Assembly (NCBI GenBank): GCA_021324015.1 | Contig: JAJPJX010000136.1 | Location: forward strand, 166,351-230,350 | DNA length: 64,000 nt | Origin: Solibacteraceae bacterium | GTDB taxonomy: Bacteria; Acidobacteriota; Terriglobia; Bryobacterales; Bryobacteraceae | Direction of reading: 5' to 3' | In this document: positions 52,712-60,940 of the stretch, in pieces | Layout of the letters: every line of letters begins with the position of its first letter | Numbering within the stretch: position 1 is the stretch's first letter | Program-made: the position numbers and the translations under genes | Notes under the pieces: model-generated | Told to the model about the DNA's origin: nothing | The model's input: the letters and a program-made list of their open reading frames with translations, nothing else | Database searches by the model: none

Positions 52712-53410
52712 CTAGCCGGCAGCGTGTCCGGCAGCGCGACCGTTGGGTCGCTCCAGAAAATTCCGCAGGGCCTCCGGGAAAATCTCAATGGCTTTACGGG
52801 AATACCGCAGCAGGCCCTGATCGCGAAAATGATTCATTTGGAAGGTGACAATTTCGCGCGAAGTCCCCACGTACTCCGAAAGAAGCTGGTGCGTCAGCGG
52901 AGGTATGTGCGTGGAGCCGTCCTCTTCCGGCGTTCCCACCCGGCTGCCGAAGCGCAGCAGGCTGCGGGCGATGCGCTCGGGAGTTTTCTCCAGCGCCAAG
53001 CTCTGGAGGCGCTCTTCCAGTTCCACGCCACGCTCCACCAGCATTTGAATCAGAGCCAGCCCGAGCTTGGGTTGGACCTGGATCTGATCCTCGATCTCCG
53101 CCACGGTCCAGGACATCAGGGTGACGGACTCGATCGCCTCGGCGCATTCCTCACGCGCGGGGAAACCCAGGAAGCTGGTCTCGCCGAAAATTTCATCCGC
53201 GGAGTAAATGTCGAGCACGATGCGGCGGTCACCGTCCCCCGGAACCGAAACCTTCACCCGGCCCGCGACGACCAGATGAAGGCCACCGCTGGGCCGCTCC
53301 CGGTCGTAGATCACCTCTCCGCGCCGCCACTCCACCAACACCTTGCGGGGGAGGTACGCCAGCGCGTCCTCCAACTCGCTACTGCCAACGGCCTTAGCTC
53401 CCGTCCACAT
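52712..53410 (-). CDS. Crp/Fnr-family transcriptional regulator
   Basis: This 232-residue regulator has an N-terminal cyclic-nucleotide-like beta-roll (about 20-140; RRGEVIYDRERPSGGLHLVVAGRVKV, DIYSADEIFGETSFLG), a long dimer helix, and a C-terminal Crp-type winged helix (LTHQLLSEYVGTSREIVTFQMNHFRDQGLL, about 170-210). There is no N-terminal Cys cluster for an Fnr iron-sulphur centre. The effector cannot be told. GGAGG precedes the ATG. An imperfect Crp-like palindrome lies about 130 bases upstream, consistent with autoregulation. Confidence 0.9.
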   Translation of the reverse strand: MWTGAKAVGSSELEDALAYLPRKVLVEWRRGEVIYDRERPSGGLHLVVAGRVKVSVPGDGDRRIVLDIYSADEIFGETSFLGFPAREECAEAIESVTLMSWTVAEIEDQIQVQPKLGLALIQMLVERGVELEERLQSLALEKTPERIARSLLRFGSRVGTPEEDGSTHIPPLTHQLLSEYVGTSREIVTFQMNHFRDQGLLRYSRKAIEIFPEALRNFLERPNGRAAGHAAG

Positions 53411-53537
53411 ATCGCCTCCGAAGGTTGTCGGCCCCTGTACTCCCGGTGGCTTTCCGCCCTCCCACAGGTCCTTCTTATCAGACTACCGGAAAAAGAAGCT
53501 TTTCGATCTCTTATTCAATCTCGATTTCGCTCAATTA

Positions 53538-53553
53538 TGTCACATATAGCACA
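53538..53553 (+). promoter_or_regulatory. Crp-like operator candidate upstream of the Crp/Fnr gene
   Basis: TGTCACATATAGCACA matches the Crp-type pattern TGTGA-N6-TCACA at eight of ten positions with the correct six-base spacer. It lies in an A/T-rich stretch of the otherwise G/C-rich 237-base gap (53411-53648). The rest of that gap holds a 6-base-pair palindrome (53590-53606) but no gene. Confidence 0.35.
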
Positions 53554-53648
53554 TCAATTCCAAGTGTTTTTTCCGGCGGCAGCGGAAGGCCCGGAAGGCC
53601 TCCGGGAAAGAGCGGTGGTTTCCGTGAAAAACAGTCCGGCAGGCCGCC

Positions 53649-54419
53649 TCAGGAGACCGCTTTCCGGCGGAAGCGATTTAGTCCCAACGCGATGAGCAGC
53701 CCGTCGACGGCGCTGAGCACCAGCAGCACGACGACGATCGGAAGGTGCGGATATTGGGGGGCCAGCGTGCCGCGGAGGCCCTCGCTGGCGTACACCAGGG
53801 GGTTCAGCAGCACGACTTTCTGGATCACCGGGAAACTGCTCAGCGCGCTCCACGGATAATAGGCGCAGCCGAACATGATCATGGGAGCGAGCACCAGGCT
53901 GAACATCAGCCCGATATTTGTCTGGCCGATGGTGCAGCCGAGGGTGAGGCCGCCGGATGCCGAAAAGAGGGCCACCAGGACGGCGACGGAAGCGAACGCC
54001 AGGGGACGGTCGAGCCGCAGTCCCACGCCGCTGCCCAGCAGCAACCAGGCGGAAGGCAGTACTACCCCTCCGGCCATCAGCGCCTGGAGCATGCCGGCCA
54101 GGATTTTTTCCACCGCCAGCCATTCCATGCGAATGGGAGCCAGCAGGCGGTCTTCGATCTCCCGGGTGAACTGAAATTCGGCAATCAAGGGCATGGCCAC
54201 CGCCTGGATCCCGGTGAAGATCATGGCGATGGCCATGATGCCGGGCAGGAGCATGCCCTTATAGCTGGCCGCCATCATTCCGCCGCGGATCATGACCTGG
54301 CCGAAGACGAATACGAAGAGCAGCGGCTGAAGCAGGGTTTGCAGCATCAGCGCCAGGTAATTGCGGCGGGCGACGTGCGCGTCGCGCGCCAGCAGCGCGG
54401 CAAAAGTTTTCCAATTCAC
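53649..54419 (-). CDS. ABC-2 type transporter permease
   Basis: This 256-residue membrane protein has six membrane segments. LQPLLFVFVFGQVMIRGGM opens the core, then FQFTREIEDRLLAPIRMEWLAVEKILAGMLQAL and CAYYPWSALSSFPVIQKVVLLNPLVYASEGLRG, which together form the ABC-2 permease signature. The GTG start at 54419 overlaps the upstream ATPase stop by four bases (GTGA). The longer frame to 54491 runs back into the ATPase gene. It exports an unknown substrate (drug, polymer or lipid) together with that ATPase. Confidence 0.9.
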   Translation of the reverse strand: MNWKTFAALLARDAHVARRNYLALMLQTLLQPLLFVFVFGQVMIRGGMMAASYKGMLLPGIMAIAMIFTGIQAVAMPLIAEFQFTREIEDRLLAPIRMEWLAVEKILAGMLQALMAGGVVLPSAWLLLGSGVGLRLDRPLAFASVAVLVALFSASGGLTLGCTIGQTNIGLMFSLVLAPMIMFGCAYYPWSALSSFPVIQKVVLLNPLVYASEGLRGTLAPQYPHLPIVVVLLVLSAVDGLLIALGLNRFRRKAVS

Positions 54420-55429
54420 TGGCGCAGGCTCCTTCCGGTGTGATGCAGGAAGAGCGTTTCCAGGCTCGGCTCGGAAATGTGCACGTCGCACAGGTCGGCG
54501 CCGGCTTCGGCGGCCACCGCCACAATTTCGGGGATCAGCGATCCGCCGCGGCCTGCGTAGAGATCCACGCCGGCGCCTTCGACGCGGACCTCTGTAACTC
54601 CGCGCAGCGCCCGCAGACGCTCGGAAATGCCAGGCGCCGGCAAGTTGAAGCGCAAGCGTAGAAGATATCCGCCGGGAATGGAAGCCTTCAATCCGGCGGG
54701 CGTATCCAGAGCGATGACGCGCCCGTGATCGATGATGGCGATGCGGTGCGACAACTCGTCGGCTTCATCCATGTTGTGTGTGGTGAGCAGGATGGTCTTG
54801 CCGCCGCGGTTGTACTCGCGCACGATCTCCCACAACAGCAGGCGAGTCTGCGGATCCAGGCCCGTGGAGGGCTCGTCCAAGAAGAGCACCTCTGGATCGT
54901 GCATCATGGCCCGCGCGATGGAGAGCCGCTGCATCATGCCGCCGGAGAATCCCCGCACCAACTCGTCGGCGCGGTCGGAGAGTTGGAAGCGCTCCAGCAG
55001 CGCGGCGCAGCGGCGCACACGCTCCGCCGAGGGGAGGCCGTAGTAAGCGCCGTGGAAGAGCAGGATCTCCCGCGCAGTGAGCGAGAAATCCAGGTTCGGC
55101 CGCTGCTGCACCACGCCGATCAGGCGTTTGGCTTCGACCTGCTCTGCCCAGACATCATACGCTCCGATCCACGCGCGCCCGGAGGTGGGGCACACGCGCG
55201 TGGTCAGAATGCCGATGGTAGTGGATTTGCCGGCGCCATTCGGGCCCAACAACCCGAAAATCTCGCCGGCCTCCACTTCCAGGGAGACCCCATCCAACGC
55301 CACCACGTGCACATTCTTCGCGTTCCGGGAGGCAGACCGGCGGCGCAAGCCACGGAAGCCGGCGGCCGCGGCGGGAGGCGGAGAGTAATAGATTTTGCGA
55401 AGCTCCTCGGTTCGGACTGGGACGCCCAT
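54416..55429 (-). CDS. ABC-2 type transporter ATP-binding protein
   Basis: This 337-residue ATPase has Walker A GPNGAGKST (62-70), the signature FSGGMMQRLSIARAMM near 160, Walker B VLFLDEPSTGLDP, and H-loop LTTHNMDEADEL. A C-terminal regulatory extension (about 245-337) follows the pattern of DrrA/NatA-type exporters. An N-terminal insertion rich in Pro, Ala and Arg (residues 15-40) before VHVVALDGVSL is unusual but contains no clear motif. Its stop overlaps the permease start. It faces the secreted-protein gene at 55633 across a 203-base region. Confidence 0.92.
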   Translation of the reverse strand: MGVPVRTEELRKIYYSPPPAAAAGFRGLRRRSASRNAKNVHVVALDGVSLEVEAGEIFGLLGPNGAGKSTTIGILTTRVCPTSGRAWIGAYDVWAEQVEAKRLIGVVQQRPNLDFSLTAREILLFHGAYYGLPSAERVRRCAALLERFQLSDRADELVRGFSGGMMQRLSIARAMMHDPEVLFLDEPSTGLDPQTRLLLWEIVREYNRGGKTILLTTHNMDEADELSHRIAIIDHGRVIALDTPAGLKASIPGGYLLRLRFNLPAPGISERLRALRGVTEVRVEGAGVDLYAGRGGSLIPEIVAVAAEAGADLCDVHISEPSLETLFLHHTGRSLRQ

Positions 55430-55526
55430 AGGGGCTTTTCATCGACAGTGCGTGAAATTGATCTTCCCAGCCGGCCTTCTATCCTGTCAAGCGCGTGGTT
55501 TGAGTTCTGCTAGTACTGCCAAACTG

Positions 55527-55555
55527 TTGACTTTCCGAGCCATGCGGAACACAAT
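55527..55555 (+). promoter_or_regulatory. sigma-70 type promoter for the secreted HExxE protein gene
   Basis: TTGACT (55527-55532) and CACAAT (55550-55555) are separated by 17 bases. Transcription from about 55562 would give a leader of about 70 bases containing the hairpin at 55580-55608 and a GAGGAG ribosome-binding site. Confidence 0.55.
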
Positions 55556-55579
55556 TGCGCGTGCGCCTAAATTCGCAGT

Positions 55580-55608
55580 AAGTATCCCGAAGGGGGTACG
55601 GGATACTT
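55580..55608 (+). other. perfect 10-base inverted repeat in the leader of the 55633 gene
   Basis: AAGTATCCCG (55580-55589) and CGGGATACTT (55599-55608) are exact inverted repeats around a 9-base purine-rich loop. The element ends 24 bases before the ATG. It could be an operator or an RNA hairpin protecting or regulating the mRNA. There is no T-run, so it is not a rho-independent terminator for this strand. Confidence 0.6.
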
Positions 55609-55632
55609 CGCGCCACTCAGAGGAGTTCATCC

Positions 55633-56796
55633 ATGAAACGTTGGTTGTACCTATCTATTGCGACGGTTGTGTGCTTTGGGGTCTCCGGGGCCTTCGGGCA
55701 GGAGAGTGCAGGCTGGCTGCGCTTCCCGTACCGGATCATTCACCCCAAGCTGCCAGCCCCGCAGATTGATCCGAACACCGCGGCTTCCCAGGCAGTGGTG
55801 GGAGCCACCATCCCATTGTGGGGATCCAATATCCCCTCTGGAGGAAAATCCTACCGTTACGTCATGGTCGGGCAAAACCCGATGATTCCGCTCACCAGCC
55901 AGACCACCACGATTCCCACGGTGCTGATTCCGCTGGTTCTGACGCTGCCGGGCGGGCAGGTTTTCGACCCCACCAAGACCGATCCGATCTGCACGCCGCA
56001 GGGCTCGGCGCAGAGCCTCACGCAGACCTCGCCCATCTTCCAGAATTTCGATTACATCGTCGGCGGCGTGAACGTGGGATCCACGCAGTACGTGGACTTC
56101 TTCCAGCGAGCCAACTTCTGGCAGTTCACCGGATCGGGCGGCATGAATCCGAACTATCACGTGCTTTTGAGCCTGGTCAATTTCCCGGCGCTGAGAATCA
56201 CCGTGCCGTCCGGCCACGGGACCTTGCTTTCGCCCGCACCGGTGTGCGGTCCGGTGGCGAACGTAGACGTCAACTGGTTTGATGCGGCGGTGCAGCAGGG
56301 GATCCTGCCGGCGCTGGCCAAGTACGGCGTCGGCTCCACGACGTTCCCGATTTTCCTGCTCTACAACACGGTGATGTATCAGCTCACACCCGGCAACTGC
56401 TGCATCCTGGGGTACCACAATGCCTACAAGAACGGCTCGGGCGTGATGCAGACATACGCCGTGGCGGACTGGGACGCTTCGCAGAGCTTTTCCGGGAGCG
56501 GCGATATTTCGGCACTCAGCCATGAGGTCGGCGAATGGATGGACGACCCAACCACCTTCAATCCGACGCCGCCTTGGGGGAACATCGGACAAGTGAGTAA
56601 CTGCCAAAGCAACCTGGAGGTCGGCGATCCGCTCAGCGGCACGGTCATCCCGGTTCTGATGCCGAACAACTACCTGTACCACCCGCAGGAGATGGCGTTC
56701 TTCTCCTGGTTCTATCGCCAGACGCCTTCACTCGGCGTGAACGGCTGGTATTCCTCGAACGGGACATTCACCACCCCGGCCGCCGCTTGTCCATAG
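55633..56796 (+). CDS. secreted protein of unknown function with HExxE motif
   Basis: This is a 387-residue exported protein (signal MKRWLYLSIATVVCFGVSGAFG). The mature part is rich in Pro, Asn and aromatic residues. A conserved centre contains DISALSHEVGEWMDDP, with His297, Glu298 and Glu301 reminiscent of a zinc-peptidase helix, although a third ligand cannot be named. A CC pair occurs in the TPGNCCILGYHNAY segment. I recall similar proteins of unknown role in Acidobacteria. Strong promoter, hairpin leader and good ribosome-binding site suggest substantial expression. Confidence 0.65.
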   Translation: MKRWLYLSIATVVCFGVSGAFGQESAGWLRFPYRIIHPKLPAPQIDPNTAASQAVVGATIPLWGSNIPSGGKSYRYVMVGQNPMIPLTSQTTTIPTVLIPLVLTLPGGQVFDPTKTDPICTPQGSAQSLTQTSPIFQNFDYIVGGVNVGSTQYVDFFQRANFWQFTGSGGMNPNYHVLLSLVNFPALRITVPSGHGTLLSPAPVCGPVANVDVNWFDAAVQQGILPALAKYGVGSTTFPIFLLYNTVMYQLTPGNCCILGYHNAYKNGSGVMQTYAVADWDASQSFSGSGDISALSHEVGEWMDDPTTFNPTPPWGNIGQVSNCQSNLEVGDPLSGTVIPVLMPNNYLYHPQEMAFFSWFYRQTPSLGVNGWYSSNGTFTTPAAACP

Positions 56797-56879
56797 CGCC
56801 GGGCGGGGAAACAGCGGTTCGCTGACGTTCGCGGCAGTCTGCGCGCTCGTGGTTGCAGGCGCTGGATTAACATAGGCGT

Positions 56880-57281
56880 ATGCGCTTCGAGTGCCAGCCG
56901 GGATGCACGGTCTGCTGCCAGCAGAAGGGGTTCGTTTACCTGACCGAGCAGGACTTGCCGCGGATTGCGCACTACCTGGGGATGGCGCCCCAGGATTTCG
57001 AGAAGCGCTACGTGTACCGCACACGGAATCTCCGCCGGCTGCGCACCCCCCGGGCTACACGCTGCCACTTTCTGCGCCCGGAGGGGTGCGCGATTCACCC
57101 CGTGAAACCAGCCCAGTGCCGGATCTTTCCGTTCTGGCCGGAACTGGTGGATAGCGCCAGGGAGTGGCACCGGACCGGCTCCTGGTGCCCGGGCATCGGG
57201 AAGGGCGATCTGGTGCAGATCGAAGCAGCCCGGGAACAAGCGCGCGAGATGCGCGAATCCTACCCGGGGTTGTACCACTAG
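56880..57281 (+). CDS. YkgJ-family cysteine cluster protein
   Basis: This 133-residue protein has many cysteines: C5, C9, C12 and C13 at the N-terminus (FECQPGCTVCC), then C62 (RCHFL), C70 (EGCAIH), C80 (AQCRIFPFWPE) and C103 (SWCPG). This is the YkgJ/UPF0153 pattern, thought to bind zinc or an iron-sulphur cluster. Its function is unknown. It is followed six bases downstream by the alkyltransferase-like gene, so the two form a small operon. Confidence 0.85.
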   Translation: MRFECQPGCTVCCQQKGFVYLTEQDLPRIAHYLGMAPQDFEKRYVYRTRNLRRLRTPRATRCHFLRPEGCAIHPVKPAQCRIFPFWPELVDSAREWHRTGSWCPGIGKGDLVQIEAAREQAREMRESYPGLYH

Positions 57282-57287
57282 CACGCG

Positions 57288-57593
57288 ATGCTCGCGGTGT
57301 TGCGCCAGACGGTCCGGAAGATCCCCAAAGGGAAGGTCGCCACCTACGGGCAGGTGGCCGCGGAAGCCGGTTTCCCGGGCTGCGCGCGGCAGGTCGTCTG
57401 GGCGCTGCACGATTGCGGCGGCGCGCTGCCGTGGCACCGCGTGGTGGGCGCCGGCGGACGCATTTTGCTGGGCGGGCATGCCGGCATGGAGCAGCGCATC
57501 CGGCTCCAGAGCGAAGGGGTCGCTTTTCAGGGGGACCGCGTTTCGATGGCGAGGCACCAGTGGCGGCCGGCCAAGCGGGCGCGAACCGGCTGA
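57288..57593 (+). CDS. alkyltransferase-like (ATL) protein, MGMT family without active cysteine
   Basis: This 101-residue protein matches the DNA-binding half of O6-methylguanine-DNA methyltransferase (IPKGKVATYGQVAAEAGFPGCARQVVWAL). The active-site PCHR is replaced by PWHRVV (Trp49), the mark of ATL proteins. ATLs bind O6-alkylguanine without removing it and pass the lesion to nucleotide excision repair. It is coupled to the cysteine-cluster gene. Confidence 0.9.
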   Translation: MLAVLRQTVRKIPKGKVATYGQVAAEAGFPGCARQVVWALHDCGGALPWHRVVGAGGRILLGGHAGMEQRIRLQSEGVAFQGDRVSMARHQWRPAKRARTG

Positions 57594-57608
57594 AGCCGCC
57601 GTGGGTCT

Positions 57609-59255
57609 TCATCTGGCGGGTTTCCCGGGGCCGTAAAGAATCACCCCGGGACGCGCGCCGGTGTGGCGCCCCTTCTCCAGCACCACTGTGCCGTTCACGA
57701 TGACGTAGTCGATTCCTGTGGCGTATTGGGCGGGCTTCTCGTAGGTAGCGTGGTCGATCACCGCGGCGGGATCGAACACCGTGACATCGGCCCACATTCC
57801 GGGGCGCAGAAGCCCGCGGTCGAATTGCCGGATCTTGGCGGCGTTGGCCGAGGTCATCTTGCGGACGGCGTCTTCCAGGGTCAGCACATGTTCTTCCCGC
57901 ACGTAGCGGCCCAGGATCCGCGGAAAGGTGCCGTAGTAGCGCGGATGCGGGTGACCCTTGGCCAACGGACCCTCGACCGCTACGGCGGTTCCATCCGAGC
58001 CGATGGAAGAGAAGCTCTGCTTCAAGGCGTAGCGCATGTCTTCTTCCGAATGATGGAAGTAAACCGTGGGCACGGAGCCGTTGTTGTTCTCCAGAAGTTC
58101 GAAGAGCACATCGATCGGCGGCTTGCCGATAGCTTGAATCACTTCGCTCATGCGCTTGCCTTCGTATTGCTTGTAAGCCGGATTGGAGAGAGAAACCAGC
58201 AGCATGCCATCCCATCCTCCGGTGGCCGTATAGTGGTCGTACCAGTTCGTGCCGGGGATGCCGTTCAGGATCTCGCGCTCCAGGCGGGGCCGCTGGGCCG
58301 GGTCTTTGAGCCGCCGGATCATGGCCTGCGTGCCGCCTTCGTGCGCCCACGGCGGAATGATGCTGGCCAGATTGTTCTGTCCCGCCCGGTAGGGATAGAC
58401 ATTGGTCTGCACCTCGACGCCCTGCGTGCGCGCATTAGCGATGGTAGCCACGAGCTCGGGCATCTGTCCCCAGAGCTTGTGATCGGCAATCTTCAGGTGG
58501 ATGATGTCCACGGGCAGGTGAGCGCGGCGGCCGATCTCGATGGCCTCGGCGACCGATTCGAACACGCCCTGCCCCTCGGTGCGCATGTGCGTGGAGTAGA
58601 TGCCGCCAGCCTTGCCCGCCTCGGCGCACATGGCCACGAGCGTATCGGTGTCGATCCAGGAGCCCGGCGGCCCGCTCAGCGAACTGGCCACCCCCAGCGC
58701 GCCCTGCTGCATGGCCTGGCGCACCAGCGCGCGCATCTGCTCCAGCTCGGCGGCGCTCACGGGTCCAGCGTGTTCGCCGTGTACGTAGGTCCAGATCTGG
58801 CTTGATCCCACGTAGGTGCCGATGTTCGTGGAGATGCCCTGGCGCAGCAGCTTTGCGAAGTAGCCGTTGAAGTCGGTCCAGTCCGCGCGTTCCGCCGCGC
58901 GATCCTGCTTCCCTCCCACCGGGGCCGCCGAACCGCCTTCCCCGAAGATCATCGAGGTAACGCCCTGCCGGATCATGCTCTGGGCGTTGCCATCCACCAG
59001 CACCGTGTAGTCGGAATGGTTGTGGATATCGATGAAGCCGGGAGAGACCACCCGGCCGGAGGCATCGATCACGCGGTTCGCGGTTTTGCCCGCCAGCGGC
59101 CCCATGGCCGCGATCCGGCCGCCACGGATGCCCACATCTCCCAGGAACGAGGGATTCCCCGTGCCGTCCACGATGCGCCCTCCTCGAATGAGGACGTCGA
59201 AATCCTGGGCGCCGGCGAGCGCACACAGGCCCAGCCCGATCCAAAGCAGTTTCAT
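57609..59255 (-). CDS. D-aminoacylase / N-acyl-D-amino-acid deacylase family amidohydrolase
   Basis: This is a 548-residue secreted or envelope-associated hydrolase with a signal peptide (MKLLWIGLGLCALAGAQ). Motifs include GGRIVDGTGNPSFLGDVGIRGGRI, VSPGFIDIHNHSDYTV (metal HxH), MIFGEGGSAAP, STHMRTEGQG, DIIHLKIA, and a late region DVTVFDPA. It removes acyl groups from N-acyl-D-amino acids, perhaps from peptidoglycan or antibiotics. A TAGACT box (59267-59272) lies 11 bases before the ATG, giving a very short leader. Confidence 0.88.
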   Translation of the reverse strand: MKLLWIGLGLCALAGAQDFDVLIRGGRIVDGTGNPSFLGDVGIRGGRIAAMGPLAGKTANRVIDASGRVVSPGFIDIHNHSDYTVLVDGNAQSMIRQGVTSMIFGEGGSAAPVGGKQDRAAERADWTDFNGYFAKLLRQGISTNIGTYVGSSQIWTYVHGEHAGPVSAAELEQMRALVRQAMQQGALGVASSLSGPPGSWIDTDTLVAMCAEAGKAGGIYSTHMRTEGQGVFESVAEAIEIGRRAHLPVDIIHLKIADHKLWGQMPELVATIANARTQGVEVQTNVYPYRAGQNNLASIIPPWAHEGGTQAMIRRLKDPAQRPRLEREILNGIPGTNWYDHYTATGGWDGMLLVSLSNPAYKQYEGKRMSEVIQAIGKPPIDVLFELLENNNGSVPTVYFHHSEEDMRYALKQSFSSIGSDGTAVAVEGPLAKGHPHPRYYGTFPRILGRYVREEHVLTLEDAVRKMTSANAAKIRQFDRGLLRPGMWADVTVFDPAAVIDHATYEKPAQYATGIDYVIVNGTVVLEKGRHTGARPGVILYGPGKPAR

Positions 59256-59266
59256 CGGAAGCCAAT

Positions 59267-59272
59267 AGTCTA
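59267..59272 (-). promoter_or_regulatory. -10-like TAGACT for the D-aminoacylase gene
   Basis: TAGACT on the minus strand precedes the ATG at 59255 by 11 bases. It resembles the TAGACT in front of the BTAD regulator (19246-19251). Confidence 0.35.
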
Positions 59273-59328
59273 TCGCAGAGGGCGGGGCGGGAGGTCCGTG
59301 CAGTACACTAGACTTGGCGCGAACCGGA

Positions 59329-59673
59329 ATGTTGCGGCGTTATCCTGCGGTTCCTCATGTCACACTCTTCGGCCGCACGCACGACATGGTTACCATCACT
59401 GCCGTGGTGCTGCTCAGCATGGTCGCGGTCCTGCTGTTTGTATGGATCGCGATGCGGCTGATCGCGGTGCTGACGCGGCCGGCGGACGTCTGCCCGGGAT
59501 GCAGCGGCACCGACGTGCGCCAATCGTATCCGCGGCCGAGCCTGCCGGACTGGGTCCTGGCCCGCTTGGCCTGCGTCCCAATCCGCTGCCGCTCCTGCCG
59601 GCGCCGCTACTACGCCCGCCGGGACGATGCGCAGCGCTTGCCGCGGCCCTCCAGCCGGCCTATTGCCCAATGA
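59329..59673 (+). CDS. small membrane protein with C-terminal zinc ribbon
   Basis: This 114-residue protein has one strong membrane segment (VTITAVVLLSMVAVLLFVWIAM). It is followed by a four-cysteine ribbon: CPGC, then CRSC about 35 residues later. Such membrane-anchored ribbon proteins are of unknown function. The ATG at 59329 is used here; a TTG at 59314 and an ATG at 59386 are alternatives, the latter starting right at the membrane helix. A TACACT -10-like box lies at 59304-59309. Confidence 0.6.
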   Translation: MLRRYPAVPHVTLFGRTHDMVTITAVVLLSMVAVLLFVWIAMRLIAVLTRPADVCPGCSGTDVRQSYPRPSLPDWVLARLACVPIRCRSCRRRYYARRDDAQRLPRPSSRPIAQ

Positions 59674-59691
59674 GAGCCGCGCCCGCGGCGG

Positions 59692-60336
59692 TTACCGAAT
59701 CCCTACCACGGAATACATGCGGCCCGCCCGCTCCGCGTCGCGGCGGTAGGAATGAAACTCCTCCGGGTGGCACCTGGTGCAGAGACCGGCGAGGTACATG
59801 CGTTCCGCGGCCACACCGGCTTGGAGGAGTTGGGTCCGGATCTGATCCGCGAGGTCGAGTTTGACGGGCCCACAGCTTTGAATGCCGAAGCGCCCGGCCA
59901 CCTCTGGCCCCACCTCGTAGCAGCACGCGCCGATGCCCGGCCCGATCGCCGCATGGACATCTTCCGGGCAGGTGGAGAAAACACGCGCCATCTGCTCGAT
60001 CGCGGCCTTCACGATGCCCTTTGCAACGCCCCGCCATCCGGCGTGCACAGCGGCCACCGCACGGCGACGTTCGTCCACCAGCAGGATGGGAAAACAATCC
60101 GCCGTCTTGACGCCCACGAGGATGCCGGGGCGCTGTTCGAGCAGCGCATCACCTTCCCCGAGGCAGCCAGCCTTCCCGTCCGCGACCAGGCAGCGGCTCG
60201 AATGGATCTGCCGCAAGGTAGCCAGGTTCCCATTGCCGAAAGCTGCGGAGCCGCGCGTTCCGAAGCCGTGCGCCAGCCAGGCGAAGGCGTCGAGCGGCCT
60301 GGCACGGTAAACCTCGAGGGCGTCTCTATAGAACAC
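59692..60336 (-). CDS. pgeF: peptidoglycan editing factor / polyphenol oxidase (YfiH) family
   Basis: This 214-residue protein has the YfiH/PgeF pattern: TLRQIHSSR, then GILVGVKTADCFPILLVD, VAAVHAGWRGVAKGIV and AIGPGIGACCYEVG. The His and Cys residues in these blocks bind zinc. PgeF hydrolyses misplaced L-Ser-containing peptidoglycan precursors, and relatives have purine nucleoside phosphorylase activity. The GTG start at 60336 lies one base after the nuoB stop, so both are translated from the same message. Confidence 0.88.
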   Translation of the reverse strand: MFYRDALEVYRARPLDAFAWLAHGFGTRGSAAFGNGNLATLRQIHSSRCLVADGKAGCLGEGDALLEQRPGILVGVKTADCFPILLVDERRRAVAAVHAGWRGVAKGIVKAAIEQMARVFSTCPEDVHAAIGPGIGACCYEVGPEVAGRFGIQSCGPVKLDLADQIRTQLLQAGVAAERMYLAGLCTRCHPEEFHSYRRDAERAGRMYSVVGIR

Positions 60337-60337
60337 G

Positions 60338-60901
60338 CTAGGCAGGATTCTGAACCTGCGCGATCATGACCTGCTTCTTAAACTCTTCGAGCATGGACTC
60401 GTCCAGCCGCACCTCGGTCGGCCGCTTGACGAGGGTGGTCATCTGATCGATTTTGTCCTGTAGTTTCAGCAACGCGTAGAAGAGGTTTTCGGGCCGCGGC
60501 GGACATCCGGTGACGTACACATCCACGGGGACGATCTTGTCCACTCCCTGGAGCACGCCGTAGGTGTTGAACGGACCGCCCACGCTGGAGCACGCCCCCA
60601 TCGAGATGCACCACTTGGGATCCGGCATCTGGTCCCAAATGCGCTTCAGCACCGGCGCCATCTTGAGGGTCACCGTACCAGCCACAATCATCAGATCCGA
60701 TTGCCGCGGACTTGGCCGGAAGACCTCCGCCCCGAAGCGGGCGATGTCGAAGCGAGACGTGGAGGAAGCGATCATTTCGATCGCGCAGCAGGCCAGACCG
60801 AAGGTGAGCGGCCACAGAGCCGACTTGCGCGCCCAGTTGAACACGTAATCTACCGACGTGGTGATAAAGTTTCGTTCATACTGGTTTTGAATGAAAGACA
60901 C
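60338..60901 (-). CDS. nuoB: NADH-quinone oxidoreductase subunit B (orphan NuoB)
   Basis: This 187-residue protein carries the four N2 cluster cysteines: C38-C39 in [10 protein letters not shown]104 in MGACSSVGG and C133 in [35 protein letters not shown] is the standard core. The GTG start follows AAGGAGAG. Other Nuo subunits are absent on both sides. The gene sits instead beside pgeF and an arylamine N-acetyltransferase, so it may be a second, unlinked copy or belong to a split complex I. Confidence 0.92.
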   Translation of the reverse strand: MSFIQNQYERNFITTSVDYVFNWARKSALWPLTFGLACCAIEMIASSTSRFDIARFGAEVFRPSPRQSDLMIVAGTVTLKMAPVLKRIWDQMPDPKWCISMGACSSVGGPFNTYGVLQGVDKIVPVDVYVTGCPPRPENLFYALLKLQDKIDQMTTLVKRPTEVRLDESMLEEFKKQVMIAQVQNPA

Positions 60902-60940
60902 GCCGCTCTCCTTGCGTCCAGAGGTATTGTAACACCAGGG

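Noticed and set aside
53590..53606. palindrome CCCGGAAGGCCTCCGGG as a transcription terminator for the ABC exporter
   Set aside because: It lacks a T-run on the minus strand and is only a 6-base-pair stem, common in G/C-rich spacers.
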